Below, piece by piece: positions 49,192 through 61,868 of a stretch of DNA of 64,000 nucleotides. The stretch lies in NCBI GenBank assembly GCA_019914995.1, contig CM034139.1, positions 2,644,461-2,708,460 on the forward strand, given 5' to 3'. The notes under the pieces were generated by a model. It was not told the origin of the DNA and did no database searches. It saw nothing but the letters and a program-made list of their open reading frames with translations. The translations under genes were made by a program, and so were the position numbers. This stretch comes from Acanthochlamys bracteata. Its lineage: Eukaryota > Streptophyta > Magnoliopsida > Pandanales > Velloziaceae. Position 1 is the stretch's first letter. The number at the start of each line of letters is the position of its first letter.

Positions 49192-52100
49192 ATGGCCACT
49201 AGTTCAGATTGGTTTGAGAGGTATATGTTGATTCCTGCTTGTTCTAGATTGTTAACGGTATAAATCATGGATGGGTTTTGGTTTTTTTGGGTCGACATTT
49301 ATTTTCTTTGTTTTGGTCAAATATTTTGTAATTTTGAAAAGAAGATTTCTTTAGCAGCCTAGCTACTTATCAGCACCATCCAACATGTTTGGTTGATAGA
49401 TCGTGCTTGAATGATGCTTGATGTTTTGCCTGAGTTAACCAGTTTTCGAAGATACTGTTTCCAGGATTCATAAGGTTGAACTCTTGGTTAAACTGGTGTC
49501 TCTGTGTTAGATTTTCAATTTTGGAATGTCATGTCTATTGGCTTTGATCTTGCAAGATGTATTATTTTCCAAAATCAAATAAATCCTAACTGTTAGAATT
49601 TTGTCTTATCCTGGGATCTGCAGAATTATAAATGACATAAGTACTCAACAACAAATACTCACAATGTCTGCATCAGATGAAACATATATGCACGAGAAGG
49701 TGAACTTGGGCTGGAATGAAGTTTGGATAGAACTTTGACTTAAGAAACCTTAGTGACAAAGCATGGTTTTTCAAACTGACCTTTTTGGTCCAGATTCTAC
49801 AGGAAGCAAATGATGAATATAATGAATTGAAGCATCTCGTTGGTTCACAATCAAGGTCTGCTAAGCGACCTGCTTCCTCATGCTGCCAATATGGAAAGGT
49901 AAGATATTTTACTGGCATGCTATATTGTTGTGGCTGCTCCTTGTTGAAATAACCCTCTCTTTTGGTGCCAATAAGTAGTTGTAAGTGGGCTACATGGCAT
50001 TTTCTCTTTTACCTCTTTGTCATATTTGATTATTTGTTTTAGGAGAATGACATTTTATGCTAGGATTTTGTTTCCATAATGTTACATAGTAATGCAAGGA
50101 TTGCCTCGTCTCTAGTAAAAACTTGCATGAAGAAGCACTGAGTCAGTTCATTAGGAAGAGCAATTTACTGCAGGTAGGAAATGCATGTCATGTGCTTCTC
50201 CCTTCCTGGATAACAATAGTTTCCAAATGTAACAGCCGTTTCCACATAATACTGCTGAGCTATTTATATTCTGCTTTTGAACATATTGCTAATGAGGAAG
50301 TATAGTTTGTAGCCTTTTCCCAAGATCGTTAACTTTTGTACTAGGCTATTTTGTCAAGATTCAAGAAAATCTTTCCCATCACAAGGACAGCAGACTTAAG
50401 ATCATTTACTCCTTTAGCTGTAGGGATCTAGCGTATGATGTGAGTTATTTCTCATATTCACTTCTGTATAGAACTTGTAGCCAGAAGAGATCATAATGTC
50501 AATGTGCATGTTTTTTGACAGTACATTCCATCTTCGGCTGTTACTGTCACAGAGAGTCTACCAGTTGTTGGTCATATTTCTCGTGTGAATGTTCCTGAAT
50601 CAAGTGGTGAGACTTTGGAAACTTCAGCAGGATCATCAACGTTGAAGCCTCTCAAGGATGTACACATAGTATGGACTTGTTTATACTCTTCCTTTCACTG
50701 TTTGACTTTGACAAAAAACAGCTTATGTCTTTGTTGTAAGTGGAAACAACTAAAATTGGATATATTAATAGCATGCATCGCGTCTTTGCAGTCAGGAAAG
50801 TTGGTGGAAGAGTTCATGGTACTTGCCAAATCTAATACTGAGAAAGATCTGGAGACCTGTGGTATTCTTGGTGCATCTCTAGTAAGCTCAAAAATGTTTA
50901 CCTGTTCATTCTTGTGATGGATTTGAAAAGTATGACACCACACTCAATGCTGCGGATTACAAGAAGATTAAATAAGAATTTTCCTTCATTTGACAAAATG
51001 ATCAAGGAGGCTCTGAAATTATTATTCTGATAAAAAAGGATAAGAATTTTTTTTTAATAATAGTTAGTTTTCTTTATCTTTTTGCCTTTATGTTTTAATG
51101 AACTATACACTATTTGGAATGCTTGCCCCATAGGATGTCTGAAGGCTTGAGAGACCAACATTTCTAATGTTTACTATTTGCATTTCAAAATGCAGGAGAA
51201 CCAAATTTATTATGTTACTACCTTGATTATCCCTAAGCAGGAAACAACTTCGAATTCAGTATGTCAATTGCGAACTTAGTAATTTTCTTTATATATTGGA
51301 ACAGTTACTCGCCAATAGTTTTCCTATCCTCTTATGTAGCTGCTTATATCCTTGTCAGTGCCAAGCCTTAAATGAGGAGGAGATTCTTGACGTTCTTGGC
51401 AAGCAATCTCTTTTTCCTTTGGGATGGATTCACGTATGTATCTCTTTGTACTACTCTTATGGACACTTTATTTGGGTCATGAAACGTGCATTATTTTGCT
51501 CCAAAACACATAATCAACTTTAGACTTGATGAAAGAAATCTGCTTCTAGACATGCCTTCCTTTTCTGTGTGCTTATTCCAATCCTTAAGAACTCACTATG
51601 AAGCACACTCCATGAGTTTAGGATGTTAATATACAATTCTCTTCTGATATGGTTGTTGTTTAAGCTTGCTCTTACTCCATCTTTATGCTCCAGACATATT
51701 ATAATGATGGATGTATCCCAGTGTATAGCATCTTACCACGTGTGTAATTTGGTCATATTGCGCTTATAATAATCTTTTTATCTCTGCAAAGTTATTTTGA
51801 TTCTGGTTTCATTTGCCTTTCTCTTTTAGACGCATCCTTCTCAGTCTTGCTTCTTGTCGTCAATAGATCTCCATACTCAATACTCTTACCAGGTATCTCT
51901 CAAATAAGTTTTACTCGATTTCAATGAGGTGCATCAAAATCCTTTGTAGATACCTTTTCCCTTTTCCACATTGCTAATGAGTTATCCTTTTCTTTTCGAA
52001 GTTGATGCTGCCAGAGGCTGTTGCTATTGTCATGGCCCCAACAGATACCACAAGGTTAGCTTTCTACCATATACAGTTTTAATGAAAAAGAGAGGACTAT

Positions 52101-52712
52101 GATAGGGTTGCCCATTTTCTGATGATAGTATAATATCGAATCCCTGAGTATTCCAGTATCTAAATGTAACCATTACATCACGTGTACTATTTGGCAAGAT
52201 TCTAAGAAGTATATGTAGTTCTGCAGGTATTGTTAGTTTTCTAAGACAAGAAAAATTTTGTTGTTGCTTCACATTTTCGTCTGTTGGAACGCTAATCTAA
52301 TCTTGAGAACAACGTTTGCTTATCAAATACAAGTTTGATTTAATTTTGGAAATTCAAATTTCCAGTAACACATGCAAGGTATATTCCTACTCCGGTTTTC
52401 CAGTCTTTACCTTCATATTCATGCAGCCATGCAGCCATCAAAAATAGCATTCTGCAAGTTCACTTATAAATCATACCATTGATGAAAAATTGAAATGTCT
52501 GACTACTTAAGTTCCTCAGGAGCTGTGGATTTTTCCGACTGACAGATCCAGGAGGTATTGATGTTCTCCGAGAGTGTCCAGATAGAGGATTCCACCCACA
52601 CCGAGAAACGTCAGATGGAAGTCCAATATATGAGTGCTGCACGCATGTCTGTGTCAATCCAAACCTGAGATTCGAGATTGTTGACCTACGTTCTACTTCT
52701 GCTTCTGTATAA
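49192..52712 (+). CDS. AMSH2: AMSH-like JAMM deubiquitinase, AMSH2-type
   Basis: Zinc-dependent deubiquitinase of the AMSH family, which cleaves mainly K63-linked ubiquitin chains in endosomal sorting. Exons: 49192-49220, 49624-49699, 49803-49898, 50099-50173, 50345-50419, 50522-50668, 50792-50881, 51196-51258, 51359-51433, 51830-51892, 52002-52054, 52520-52712 (1035 bp, 344 residues). The MPN+ domain covers about 165-340. Catalytic residues are Glu187 (LETCG), the motif HTHPSQSCFLSSID with His242, His244, Ser252 and Asp255, and the zinc-site region HPH followed by C-C-x-H. The family end IVDLR is followed by STSASV. No MIT-like N-terminus of AMSH1/AMSH3 is seen, hence the AMSH2 label. The first five exons encode about 117 residues that I do not recognise; they hold phase, but exon 5 relies on a GTAGGG donor and exon 3 has an alternative in-frame acceptor at 49792. 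Confidence 0.8.
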
Positions 52713-53172
52713 CAGTTCTAAGATGCTCACTTTCTTAGGTATGTGTGGTTGTATATATGAACTAATCTATAAGGTAGGATATATGTTTGTGGATGTTATA
52801 ATTTCAGATGTTTTTACATGTAACTGTCAGCATCTGAAATGTAGAATGAGAGCATGTCAAGCAGTGACCTCAGTTTTCTACCTTACCAAAAAGATAATCC
52901 ATGGAGGTCTTTGTTCTTGGGGCATATGTTACTGCTAGATAATGTATAGAGATCATTTAGATTGTTTGTCCAATATTTGAAGTTTATTAGTTGCTGGCCT
53001 AACTGAAGACATTGCTTTAAATAGAACACAATGATGTAATAGAATCTTAAAATTACTTTCTGTTGTTTAAAATTTGAAGGTGAAATGCAACTACATTTTA
53101 AAATAAGGGTAGGAATCCCAACTCATCTACTTGACCAAACAAGAATCAACCTTCCCAAAATATAGCTATATA

Positions 53173-53612
53173 GGTAGTGTTTGGCTAAACTTAAAAGTTT
53201 TGATTTTTATGACAAAAATTATTTTTTTTTTATTTTTTAAAAAAAATAGCTAAAAACTTTTTTTAAAAAAAAAAATATATGTTTGAAAAAGATTAAAATA
53301 TTCTTTATAATAATGATATATATATATATGTACACATATATGTATGTACACATATATATGTACACATATATATGTACACATATATATATACATATATATA
53401 TATATGTAATTATGTTAACTTAATAGAGTCAATAATGTTATTTTTTTTCAAACAGATAAAAAAGTTTTGAAAAAATTACTCAACCTAACTTTTATTTTTG
53501 TGATTTATAAATTAAAAAAGTAACTTATAAGTTGTTCATTCAAACACTCTTATTTTATTGTTTCAACTTATTTCAACTTATAAGTTAGAAATAAATCTAT
53601 CCAAACGGCACC
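53173..53612. mobile_element. MITE-like element
   Basis: The left end GGTAGTGTTTGGCTAAACTT and the reverse complement of the right end, GGTGCCGTTTGG, share an imperfect terminal inverted repeat. The roughly 440-bp interior is AT-rich with poly(A)/poly(T) and contains inverted AACTTATAAGTT-type words. This is typical of small plant DNA transposons. Confidence 0.55.
53316..53406. repeat. Compound ATATGTACAC microsatellite
   Basis: Several units of roughly ACACATATATATGT lie within AT repeats, inside the MITE-like element. The array is nearly self-complementary and can fold back on itself. Confidence 0.85.
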
Positions 53613-54066
53613 ATAACCGTTCTAAGAAGAAGAACAAACCCCTTGCCAATGAAGTTGATACTAATCTGCCCTAACGTTTATATAAACCATATCAAGTAAA
53701 TTACATGATAATGGCACAATAATTTACACCGACGAAAAGTTTATTGTAGCTGTTTGTAACTCTTCACAAAGCTATCAACCAAAGCCCTACCAGGAGGAAG
53801 ATGCAGAGAAAGCATGTCAATTTTTCCTGCCGGATTAGCTATAGCAGTAACTGAAGTGCGAAACCCTCTAAGTTGGCAAGCTAAAATGCAACCGTCAAAT
53901 GACTATGCATCACATTAAATACAAGAAAAAAGTCCATAGATGCTCAGGTTAAGCAGCAGATACATCCAAATGATCATCAGAACGCTGTGTTCTCTTTTTT
54001 TTTTTATGCGCATGAACAACTCTGCTGGATTTTCAACCTATGTACTATGTCAATGACTGATGCACA

Positions 54067-57000
54067 TCATGGTACCTTAACCATGCCCTCTGCTTTTGGG
54101 GCCAATCTGATGGGACAAATTGCAAATGCAATACACCTTGCCCCAAAAGCCAACATGAAGCGTTCTTGCTCTGTTAGTGGCCTTTCAATTACCTTGACAA
54201 CAGTAGGATCCTGCAATATCAAACATTGGCAATATATCAATTTGTTTTGAGATAACACCATGTGAATAAGCTCATTATTAGAGCTAAAAATTATGAAAAC
54301 TGGAAACGTTACATTTACCAATTGAGAAACATATGAACTGGTTCTTAGTCACAACTGTATGGAGAAAACTGAAAGCTGATGCTAGGATGCCATCAAAACT
54401 AAATAAAAGCCATTGTTTTACTGAGAAATCCTCTATCACAATTAACAAGTTTGGATCCTGCTTTGTGATGCATCTTCGCCAGACATTTCTATACATTCAT
54501 GATAACAAATTCATCACCTTCAGAACTAACTTTAGTTCCCGTCAAATTGTTCATCTCTTTCCTCCCATTCTAGAAGCACTTGCATTAGATCTACAGTAGT
54601 ATATTCCAACTGATGATGGGAGGAGATGCTCTTCAGAGACATTCTTTTTAATGTTCAGGATTAAGAAGAATGAGAGAAATATACCACAAACAATCAAAAA
54701 GCAGATAACTGACTACATGCTTGCTACCTAACATAAAACAAGGATCTGAGATTGAGCAATCTTCTACTTTTTGTAGTTCTTCTAATGATAGCTTATTGTC
54801 TCCCTTCATAGGTTCTTCCATTCTCTTGTTTTAAATGTTCATCTGAATATCTTCTAGAAAAAGCATTAGGATATTCTATTTCCAGTAGAGTTGGACTGCC
54901 TGCATATAGGACATCTCAATTTCTTTGAAGTCCACTCCAGCAATCATTGTTTGGCAAGATAGGACATGCATCATGCTGGAGGGCAAGGCTGTAGCTAAAA
55001 GAAATGTGTTGCAAAGCCCATGCAGGCAAAAATTGGTGAAGACAAGCAAAAGAGGGCTGGTAAATATATGCTATAGGCATGGCAGCTTTACTACCACCGG
55101 TGCAGTTGCAGCAAAGAACAAACAAGCTGAGTATAAAGAAGGTTCCTTTACATCCTACCACAAAGAGCAGTATTTTCCGGAATGGTGCTAACCACCATGC
55201 TCCAAAACATGGTTGGTGTAGAATATCATTATTAGTAATTAATTCAAATTCAAATCCCCAAAAAAAAGCAATAGCATGAAGTATCAACCATGGTAGTACG
55301 GATTGGTGGTTAGAATCATGTAAATCAACAATTTGGAATCTCAGAATCAAGGGATTAGACAAGTACAGCGCCTATAGCCTTGATGAAAAGATTGCTGTGC
55401 TGATACAATACTGGTTTCAGATGTATTTTAGACCAATTCTAACCAATTTAATGGATATCACAAACATTCTACTGGATACACATAAGAGAGGACTCTAACC
55501 AACGAGGTGGAGTTCAATGCAGTATGCTCTTGAATGCTTTTCATCATTAGCCTTCCTCAAAGTATAGCATTCCTCAAAAGTTAAAAAGCCGTGACCTTAT
55601 ATAAGCTTCTAGTTTACTATGACAATCAACAAATTTTCCTTGCACTTGTCACCACATTACATAACAGATTTCATGAACTAATATAAGTGAAACCACACTT
55701 CACTAGATCAAAACTTGGTCAAGAAGATTTACAACAAATACGAATAGATCACCTTTCTGCATGTACTAGCTTTACTTGAATCGAAGTACATCAATGTTTA
55801 AGGTAAAGAATTAACAGCATATAAAAGGCTTTAATGGAAAATGCACCTTTATATGTAGTTGTGGGCTTGGATTAATACGAGCAATATCACCAACCCTAAT
55901 GACATTGTTCATATTTCCATGCTCATCTGCCTCTGTAGGCAAAGCAGTTGAATGCCTCCATTGTCCACAAACAATGAACTTGTACCTATATCTGAATGAC
56001 ACAAGCAAGTGATTAGCACATAAGTGAGGGTCTTCCTTTCAACATATATACGATGAAACCATAGATCAAATACATTATACATGCATGCCTATATCTTACA
56101 CAGTTACAGCTCTACAAGAAAATACCAGCAATACAAGAACAAATTTGTCTACTCCTTGGGGTAATCATTACATGTAATATATGCATTGTGTCATTATCCA
56201 GGACAACATTCTGGATCAGCTATCCGACCTCAAAAGATATGTAGATCAGCCATCCTTTGATAAATGCTGGCAGCAAACACATTACTAAGTGACAGCACTT
56301 GGTGGTGTTTGGGAGTGCTTTTCAACTCATTTTAATTCCAACCTTTTCTTTTACGTTTCCTAATAAACCTACAACAACATTCTACAGAATTTAATTTTTT
56401 TTTTAAAGGTATAGAAAAATTAGACGCCATTAGATCTTATTACTTATTTTTATTATTATTTTAGATAAAAAAGTATCTCGTTTTCCAAAAATTCCTAAAA
56501 TATCTTTCCTTTCAGAAAAGCTTCTTTTCAAAAGCACTTAAAGATCTCCTTAGATTAAAATCACACTTCTGATACTTAGGTCCAACATCACTTAGCTCAT
56601 GTCAGATAACTTCATTGCTATATTGCAAAGGGTTTATAATATACTTCAAAAGGAATGAGGTATTATTGCTACCTTGCAATGCCTTGCTATACCTTTAAAG
56701 GATGAGGTGAACGGTTAGCTGCATCGTAATTAATTATACTGAAGAAGTGTTCTCCAAAGATGTCAGTTTAACTGAGTTAGTTAACATTCAATTAATTCTT
56801 CATAGCATAAACTGATAAAAGTCAAGATCAAAAGTCAATTAACAAAACCACTAAAGTGGATACATTCAGCACAAAGCAAAACATGGTTCTTTTATTTTCC
56901 CCCAGCCAAGTTGACTGTCTGCCCATACTAGCGGGTCTTTTGCAATTCAATCTTTATACTCATGCAGAGGTAGAAACTTTGATTCAAGAAAGAAAGACCC

Positions 57001-60000
57001 AACTTTAAGCCTAGCAACTTTGGATGCAAGAAGAAGAGGAAAAATTACATACTTTCCATGCCTAAGCCTAAGCTCCACCTCGAATCTAGAACCACCCTTG
57101 TGAACTGCCTTGACAGATTCTTTCCAGTTATTTGTAAAGTCACCAATCACGCAGACTTCATCACCCTACAAGTACAAAGATGTTGATGTTCAGAAATGCT
57201 CCCAAAACCATTTGTAATAAAGGACTTCTAAACATTAAAATTCCAAGCAAACTCTTTGGACTGCCGAGTGTACTTCCATAATCCAGACAATTTTTACCTC
57301 TTGACATCCATTACTCCAGACAAAATTAACTGCATGAGTTGGAGGCCCGTTGTATCTACCATTCTCCACCATTGCAATAACATCCCAAGTAGCCCAAACA
57401 ATTGCTGGTCTGCATTAAATACAAAGTCATATGACAAATGGAAGAAATAGATTTACAAAAAGGCAGTCTAGACTCAGTAAAGAGAATGTTAGTAAATCTT
57501 TTGGACGAGCAATGAAAGGGCTAAAACTAGCAGGTTTTCTTGATAAAAGAAAGTACCTATCAGGCCGACATGAATGCAAACCAGTGACAAAATTATGAGC
57601 AGCATGGAGAGGTGTATCTTGAATCCAGTGTAGATATGCGATAACACAAGCTGGTGACCTATCAAATCCAGTGGTGCATGTCACAAAAATACGGAAATTC
57701 TTTCTAAGAAGACGTGACAAGAGTCCAACACAGAATGGAAGTTTTTTCCTCAAATCTACTGTATCGACATCCCTGCATAAATGAAAAAAAAAAATTTTAT
57801 TTCAAAGTATAACCAAAAAAGCTTCTAACTGCAAATCTGAAGTTATACTATAAATAACATGGTGATGCAGCAAAAAGAAGTTAAATTTTGGTGGCTCAGC
57901 AATCTACTACCAACACACATATAGCAATCATGGATAAGTATGGATGTCATATGAAGTCGCAGTTCTGAAGAACCATCAAAATATTACATGACGCAGAGCT
58001 TGGATGAAGTTTTCCTACCTAATAGGGTAGTTAACCATGAGAATATTATTTTCACAGCAAGAATTATTGATGGCTTCCGAATTTATTCCCCAATTGGCAC
58101 GCTCACTTTCACTTTGGAAGTTCAAAACAGCAGTTATTCCCTGAATGGAAGTGACCTAAGTGTTACAAATCATGTGAAACTGGAAATATTTGCAGAAAAC
58201 TTCCAATGAATGTCATTAGGACAACCACATCACTATTGGAGACATTGTTACAAAGAGCATAATGAAAGCACAAGGTATGAACAAGAATTGCTCTTTTCCT
58301 ATCAAGTTAATACTTCAATCTCACATATATTCTCTATTATCTGAAGAAATTAAACCAAGTAAAACTACAATTTAAACTCCTAGTTTAACAAGAGAAAGTC
58401 CAAAACAACTTTAAGATGGGAACTATTAACCTTACATACTGTTAAAATAGCTTCCGGACTGCTGCCCAATGGAACTTCAAATACATGCAATCATATATAT
58501 GTACGGGATAGCTCAAGGCACAGAATTTTGCTGTTGAGTAAGTGTTGCATACAATCACCATTGCAATGCTTGTAGAAATAGAACACTAACCTGAATGCGT
58601 GGAAGCACTCCGAATGGTTTGCCTTTGATGATCAGGAACCACAACACAAGATAACAGAAAAAAGACAAAAAAAAAAGACCAAAGAGAAGTACAGACACAA
58701 GGTTTACTTGAAAACCCTACCAAGTTCAGGACAAAACACAAGAAGAGCACCAAGAGACGCACTATTAATTTAGAGATAACAGAGATCGTTCAAAGCCTCA
58801 CGCTCAAAATCCACAAACCTCACAAACCAACTACAAAAAGCACTCACTATCTCAGAAGATTAGGTCTACAGCATTGGCTATCTACGTCTCCGCACCAATC
58901 GGCTCTAGAAGCAACAGCTAAAACAACTAGTGCAATTTCAACTTCCGTAAAGCACAACTAACTCTTAGATTTGATACTAATGGACCATATATAATGCGCC
59001 GGCCAAATGCAAAACAGACAGGATGCAAAATCAGATTCAAAATAGAAAAAGAATAGCGTGAAATTATAATCTTATGCATAATGGTCAAACATAATTTGTC
59101 AGGGCAAATGGAAACATTCATTTTGATACAGGAAAAAGATCTCTACTTGCTATTGCTAACATTACATGACATGACAACCATTATGCTTAAAATAGAACCA
59201 TTTTAAACTTCTAGTATAAATAAATCTAGTGAAGGTTGAATATCTTGCAAGCAAGCTAACTACTGACTAGAAATCCTTCCAGATTATTTAATTTCTAAAA
59301 CTTTACATATTTAACAACCTCAAATGGAAATCCTTTTTGTTAGGGACGGAAATTAACAAAACATTGCGAGCTAAGTTTTTTTCTGTGCGACTAAAAATAG
59401 CTTTAGGAACCACAATTGAATTTCACCTATGGACAGTCACCAATATGAGTTAAGATGCTCAGACAATGAATTCCAATTATAATAACACAAACAATAAGAG
59501 AAAAGTGTCCCAACTGTTTATGTTCATATATATCCTAGACGTTATACAAACACGATCAAGTAGATAGATACAAAAGCCATCCAGTCATTCTGGTAAATGC
59601 ATATCATAGTTCTCTTTTTCTTTTCATAATCTAAAAATGCACGTCATATAAATGCATAAAGATTGTGTTGTGGAAGCATTTATGCAACTGTAGGGTTCTA
59701 CATTCGCTAGTAGCTATTCTATATAAACATATTTGTGTTGTATAAACAGTTAAAAATTAGTTTTGCACACCATATTTGATCTCAACATGTATCTCTCTCT
59801 CTCTTTCTTTCTGGTGACTACTTGGCAAAGGAACACAGGAGCAGGAAGGAGAGAATACACAATGGACTACAGAATCCTCAAGCTAGACTTGGCAGGCAAA
59901 TGGAACACTGAAGGTGGAGGGTGGGGAGATATTGTAGTTGTACGAAGATACATATGAGTTTGGTATAGAGAAAGCTGATTTAATCACATCAATAAAAGAA

Positions 60001-61868
60001 AGATAATCGATAGTAACAAAGGAAATGAATTCACCTCCATAGCGAGAGCCAAAAAGTAGAGGTAGAAAAAGTTCTACTTGTAGCGGATTTGTTTTTCTTC
60101 TCTATTTTGAGGGTTTCTATAGTTTAGTTAAACTCTAAAAAGGTCATCCAAAAAGTCATGTTGGGAATATTTTCTTGTATCTTCAAAAACCTAGAGTAAA
60201 GCTCAAAGCTCTAGTTTTAAGCACTATCCAAATAGACCCTAAGTGTATATTATAACCTAACCATCCTCAAGTAACTTAATAATGTGAGAACAGTAACTGT
60301 CAGGAAAAGATTTTGCATTAATAAAGACTGTTAAACTTAATCAAGTAGAAAATTTCATGGTTGTCCCAGTGCATAGTTAGAAAACCAAAACCAGATTCCT
60401 GGGAAATTTGACCTTGGTAGGTTACTTCTTGTATGAGCAGGAATGCCAACTTATTTCATGTATTAATACTTATCAAACTATATAATGATACTTATATGAT
60501 ATACTTCATAGTCCAAGCATTATACTTTGCAATGATTTTCCTGCCTATTGCACACTGTGTTAGCATACGACTCATACTTTTTCTAACACAATGCAGCAGC
60601 AATTCTGCTTACTGAGCCAAACAACATAAACTAAACAATTACCAATACATTAAAGTCGAGATCTTTAAACTATGGAATTATGTGATAAAAAACTAATACG
60701 TAGTATGCATTCTATACCGGTTAGTCAACAGAAAGCTGTTTGCAACTTCAGTTTGAAAAAAGTAACATTAATAAAGAATTGCTATTACCAAGCCCTTTGA
60801 CAAAGTTTCCACATCTTTTTCAGATTGTATGCATGACCCAACATAAATCTGCTCAGTGATCTGCGAAAAGAGAATCTGCAAATTGATAACACTTGAATGC
60901 AACAAGAAATTGAGATCGTTATTAACCCAATAATTGGTTATCAGCAAACCAATATGGTACAAATAGACAAATAATTTTCCAGCATCTTCAAAATATATTA
61001 AATTTGTTTGACAATCATCAATGATCTATTGATCACTTCAAGCCCCTTCCGATCAAAAAGGCTAATATTATGTAGATGTAACATATAAACATGTCCTCCA
61101 TCTAGAGCAGTTCATCAAAGAACCAAAGAGAAGAATGTATATCAAAGATTTCAAATTTATGGCATAACTATTGGGGAAGAGGATGTGCACGTTTTGCAGT
61201 TCTTAAGGAGGTGCTTCTTCAATTCGAAAAAGCCTCTCGTTTTCTAATAAACTTTCGAAAGTATTTTAAATTTAGAAAGTATAGGTGAATCGTACATTAT
61301 AAAATCTTTATATGTATAATTTTTATTTTATACAAATTATAAAATAATTTTGAGCCAAACAACACGTTTGAGGTATATGTATCTTGATTAATTTTGCACC
61401 TTGCTATATTGCATGCCAAGTGAATGATTGTAGTAGATTTCTCCTTTAGCTCGATCAAGTGCGCTCATATATTCCTCTAAAGGAAAGCTCCCAAAAGCCC
61501 AATCAACAGAGTTGCTCTCCTCCTCAGAAAAAATACCAACAATTTCGCTCATACGTTTAGCTAGCATTCCTGTGTTGGTTATTTCTTGATTGTCAGACAC
61601 AGAACTTGCATTATCACTTGATAGAAGCATCCACCCCTTTGATGTTGTGAATCTCGGGGAGAAAAAAACAAACCCACAATTTCCATTTCCCTCTGATGAT
61701 GGCTGCAAGCTTGATGGAAGTAGACTTCGGTTCCAAGTTGCAAATGGCACACGCCCTTTATTAAACAGAATATCATAATCACCATTTAAATGTACTCTTT
61801 GAATAAAAAATGGTGTGAATGGCCTTTCAAGGACAAGGCTGAATGAACCTCCTTCCTTAAGCAAGTAC
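54067..61868 (-). CDS. LSF1: LSF1, plastid starch phosphoglucan phosphatase-like protein (5' part missing)
   Basis: LSF1 (Like SEX Four1) acts at starch granules and is needed for normal starch breakdown at night. Visible exons: 61400-61868, 60789-60860, 58019-58140, 57557-57772, 57298-57409, 57053-57165, 55847-55991, 54067-54210 (1393 bp, 463 residues plus one base). The visible part starts in the end of the PDZ-like region (GGSFSLVLERPF), continues through EEYMSALDRAKGE and ITEQIYVGSCIQ into the dual-specificity phosphatase domain with CTTGFDRS (C-x5-R, visible residues 253-259), then a CBM48 glycogen-binding domain (about 315-400, with GDFTNNWKE and GQWRHS), and ends AICPIRLAPKAEGMVKVP. 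The leader and most of the PDZ-like domain are not in the window. The last intron-rich part includes a 2.6-kb intron (58141-60788). Confidence 0.92.
56305..56545. repeat. MITE-like repeat in an LSF1 intron
   Basis: AGTGCTTTT at 56314-56322 and its reverse complement AAAAGCACT at 56530-56538 flank an AT-rich interior and sit next to GTGTTTGGG. Small elements with such ends are frequent in plant introns. The outer borders are approximate. Confidence 0.4.
61261..61332. repeat. Copy B of a MITE-like repeat
   Basis: This is the partner of 42910-42982, with the same order of words over about 72 bp. It lies in an LSF1 intron and ends shortly before AGCCAAACAACACG. Confidence 0.55.

Larger units (their letters stand above)
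52713..54066. other. Tail-to-tail spacer between AMSH-like gene and LSF1
   Basis: It contains the 3' untranslated regions of both convergent genes and the MITE-like repeat listed separately. The frame at 52678-52938 overlaps the AMSH end out of phase and is not supported. Confidence 0.55.

Noticed and set aside
54916-55362. 148-residue open frame on the minus strand in an LSF1 intron
   Set aside because: It has no recognisable domain, an unusual run of Cys/Phe/Trp, overlaps plus-strand frames of similar length, and sits wholly between two well-defined LSF1 exons. Chance is the simpler explanation.
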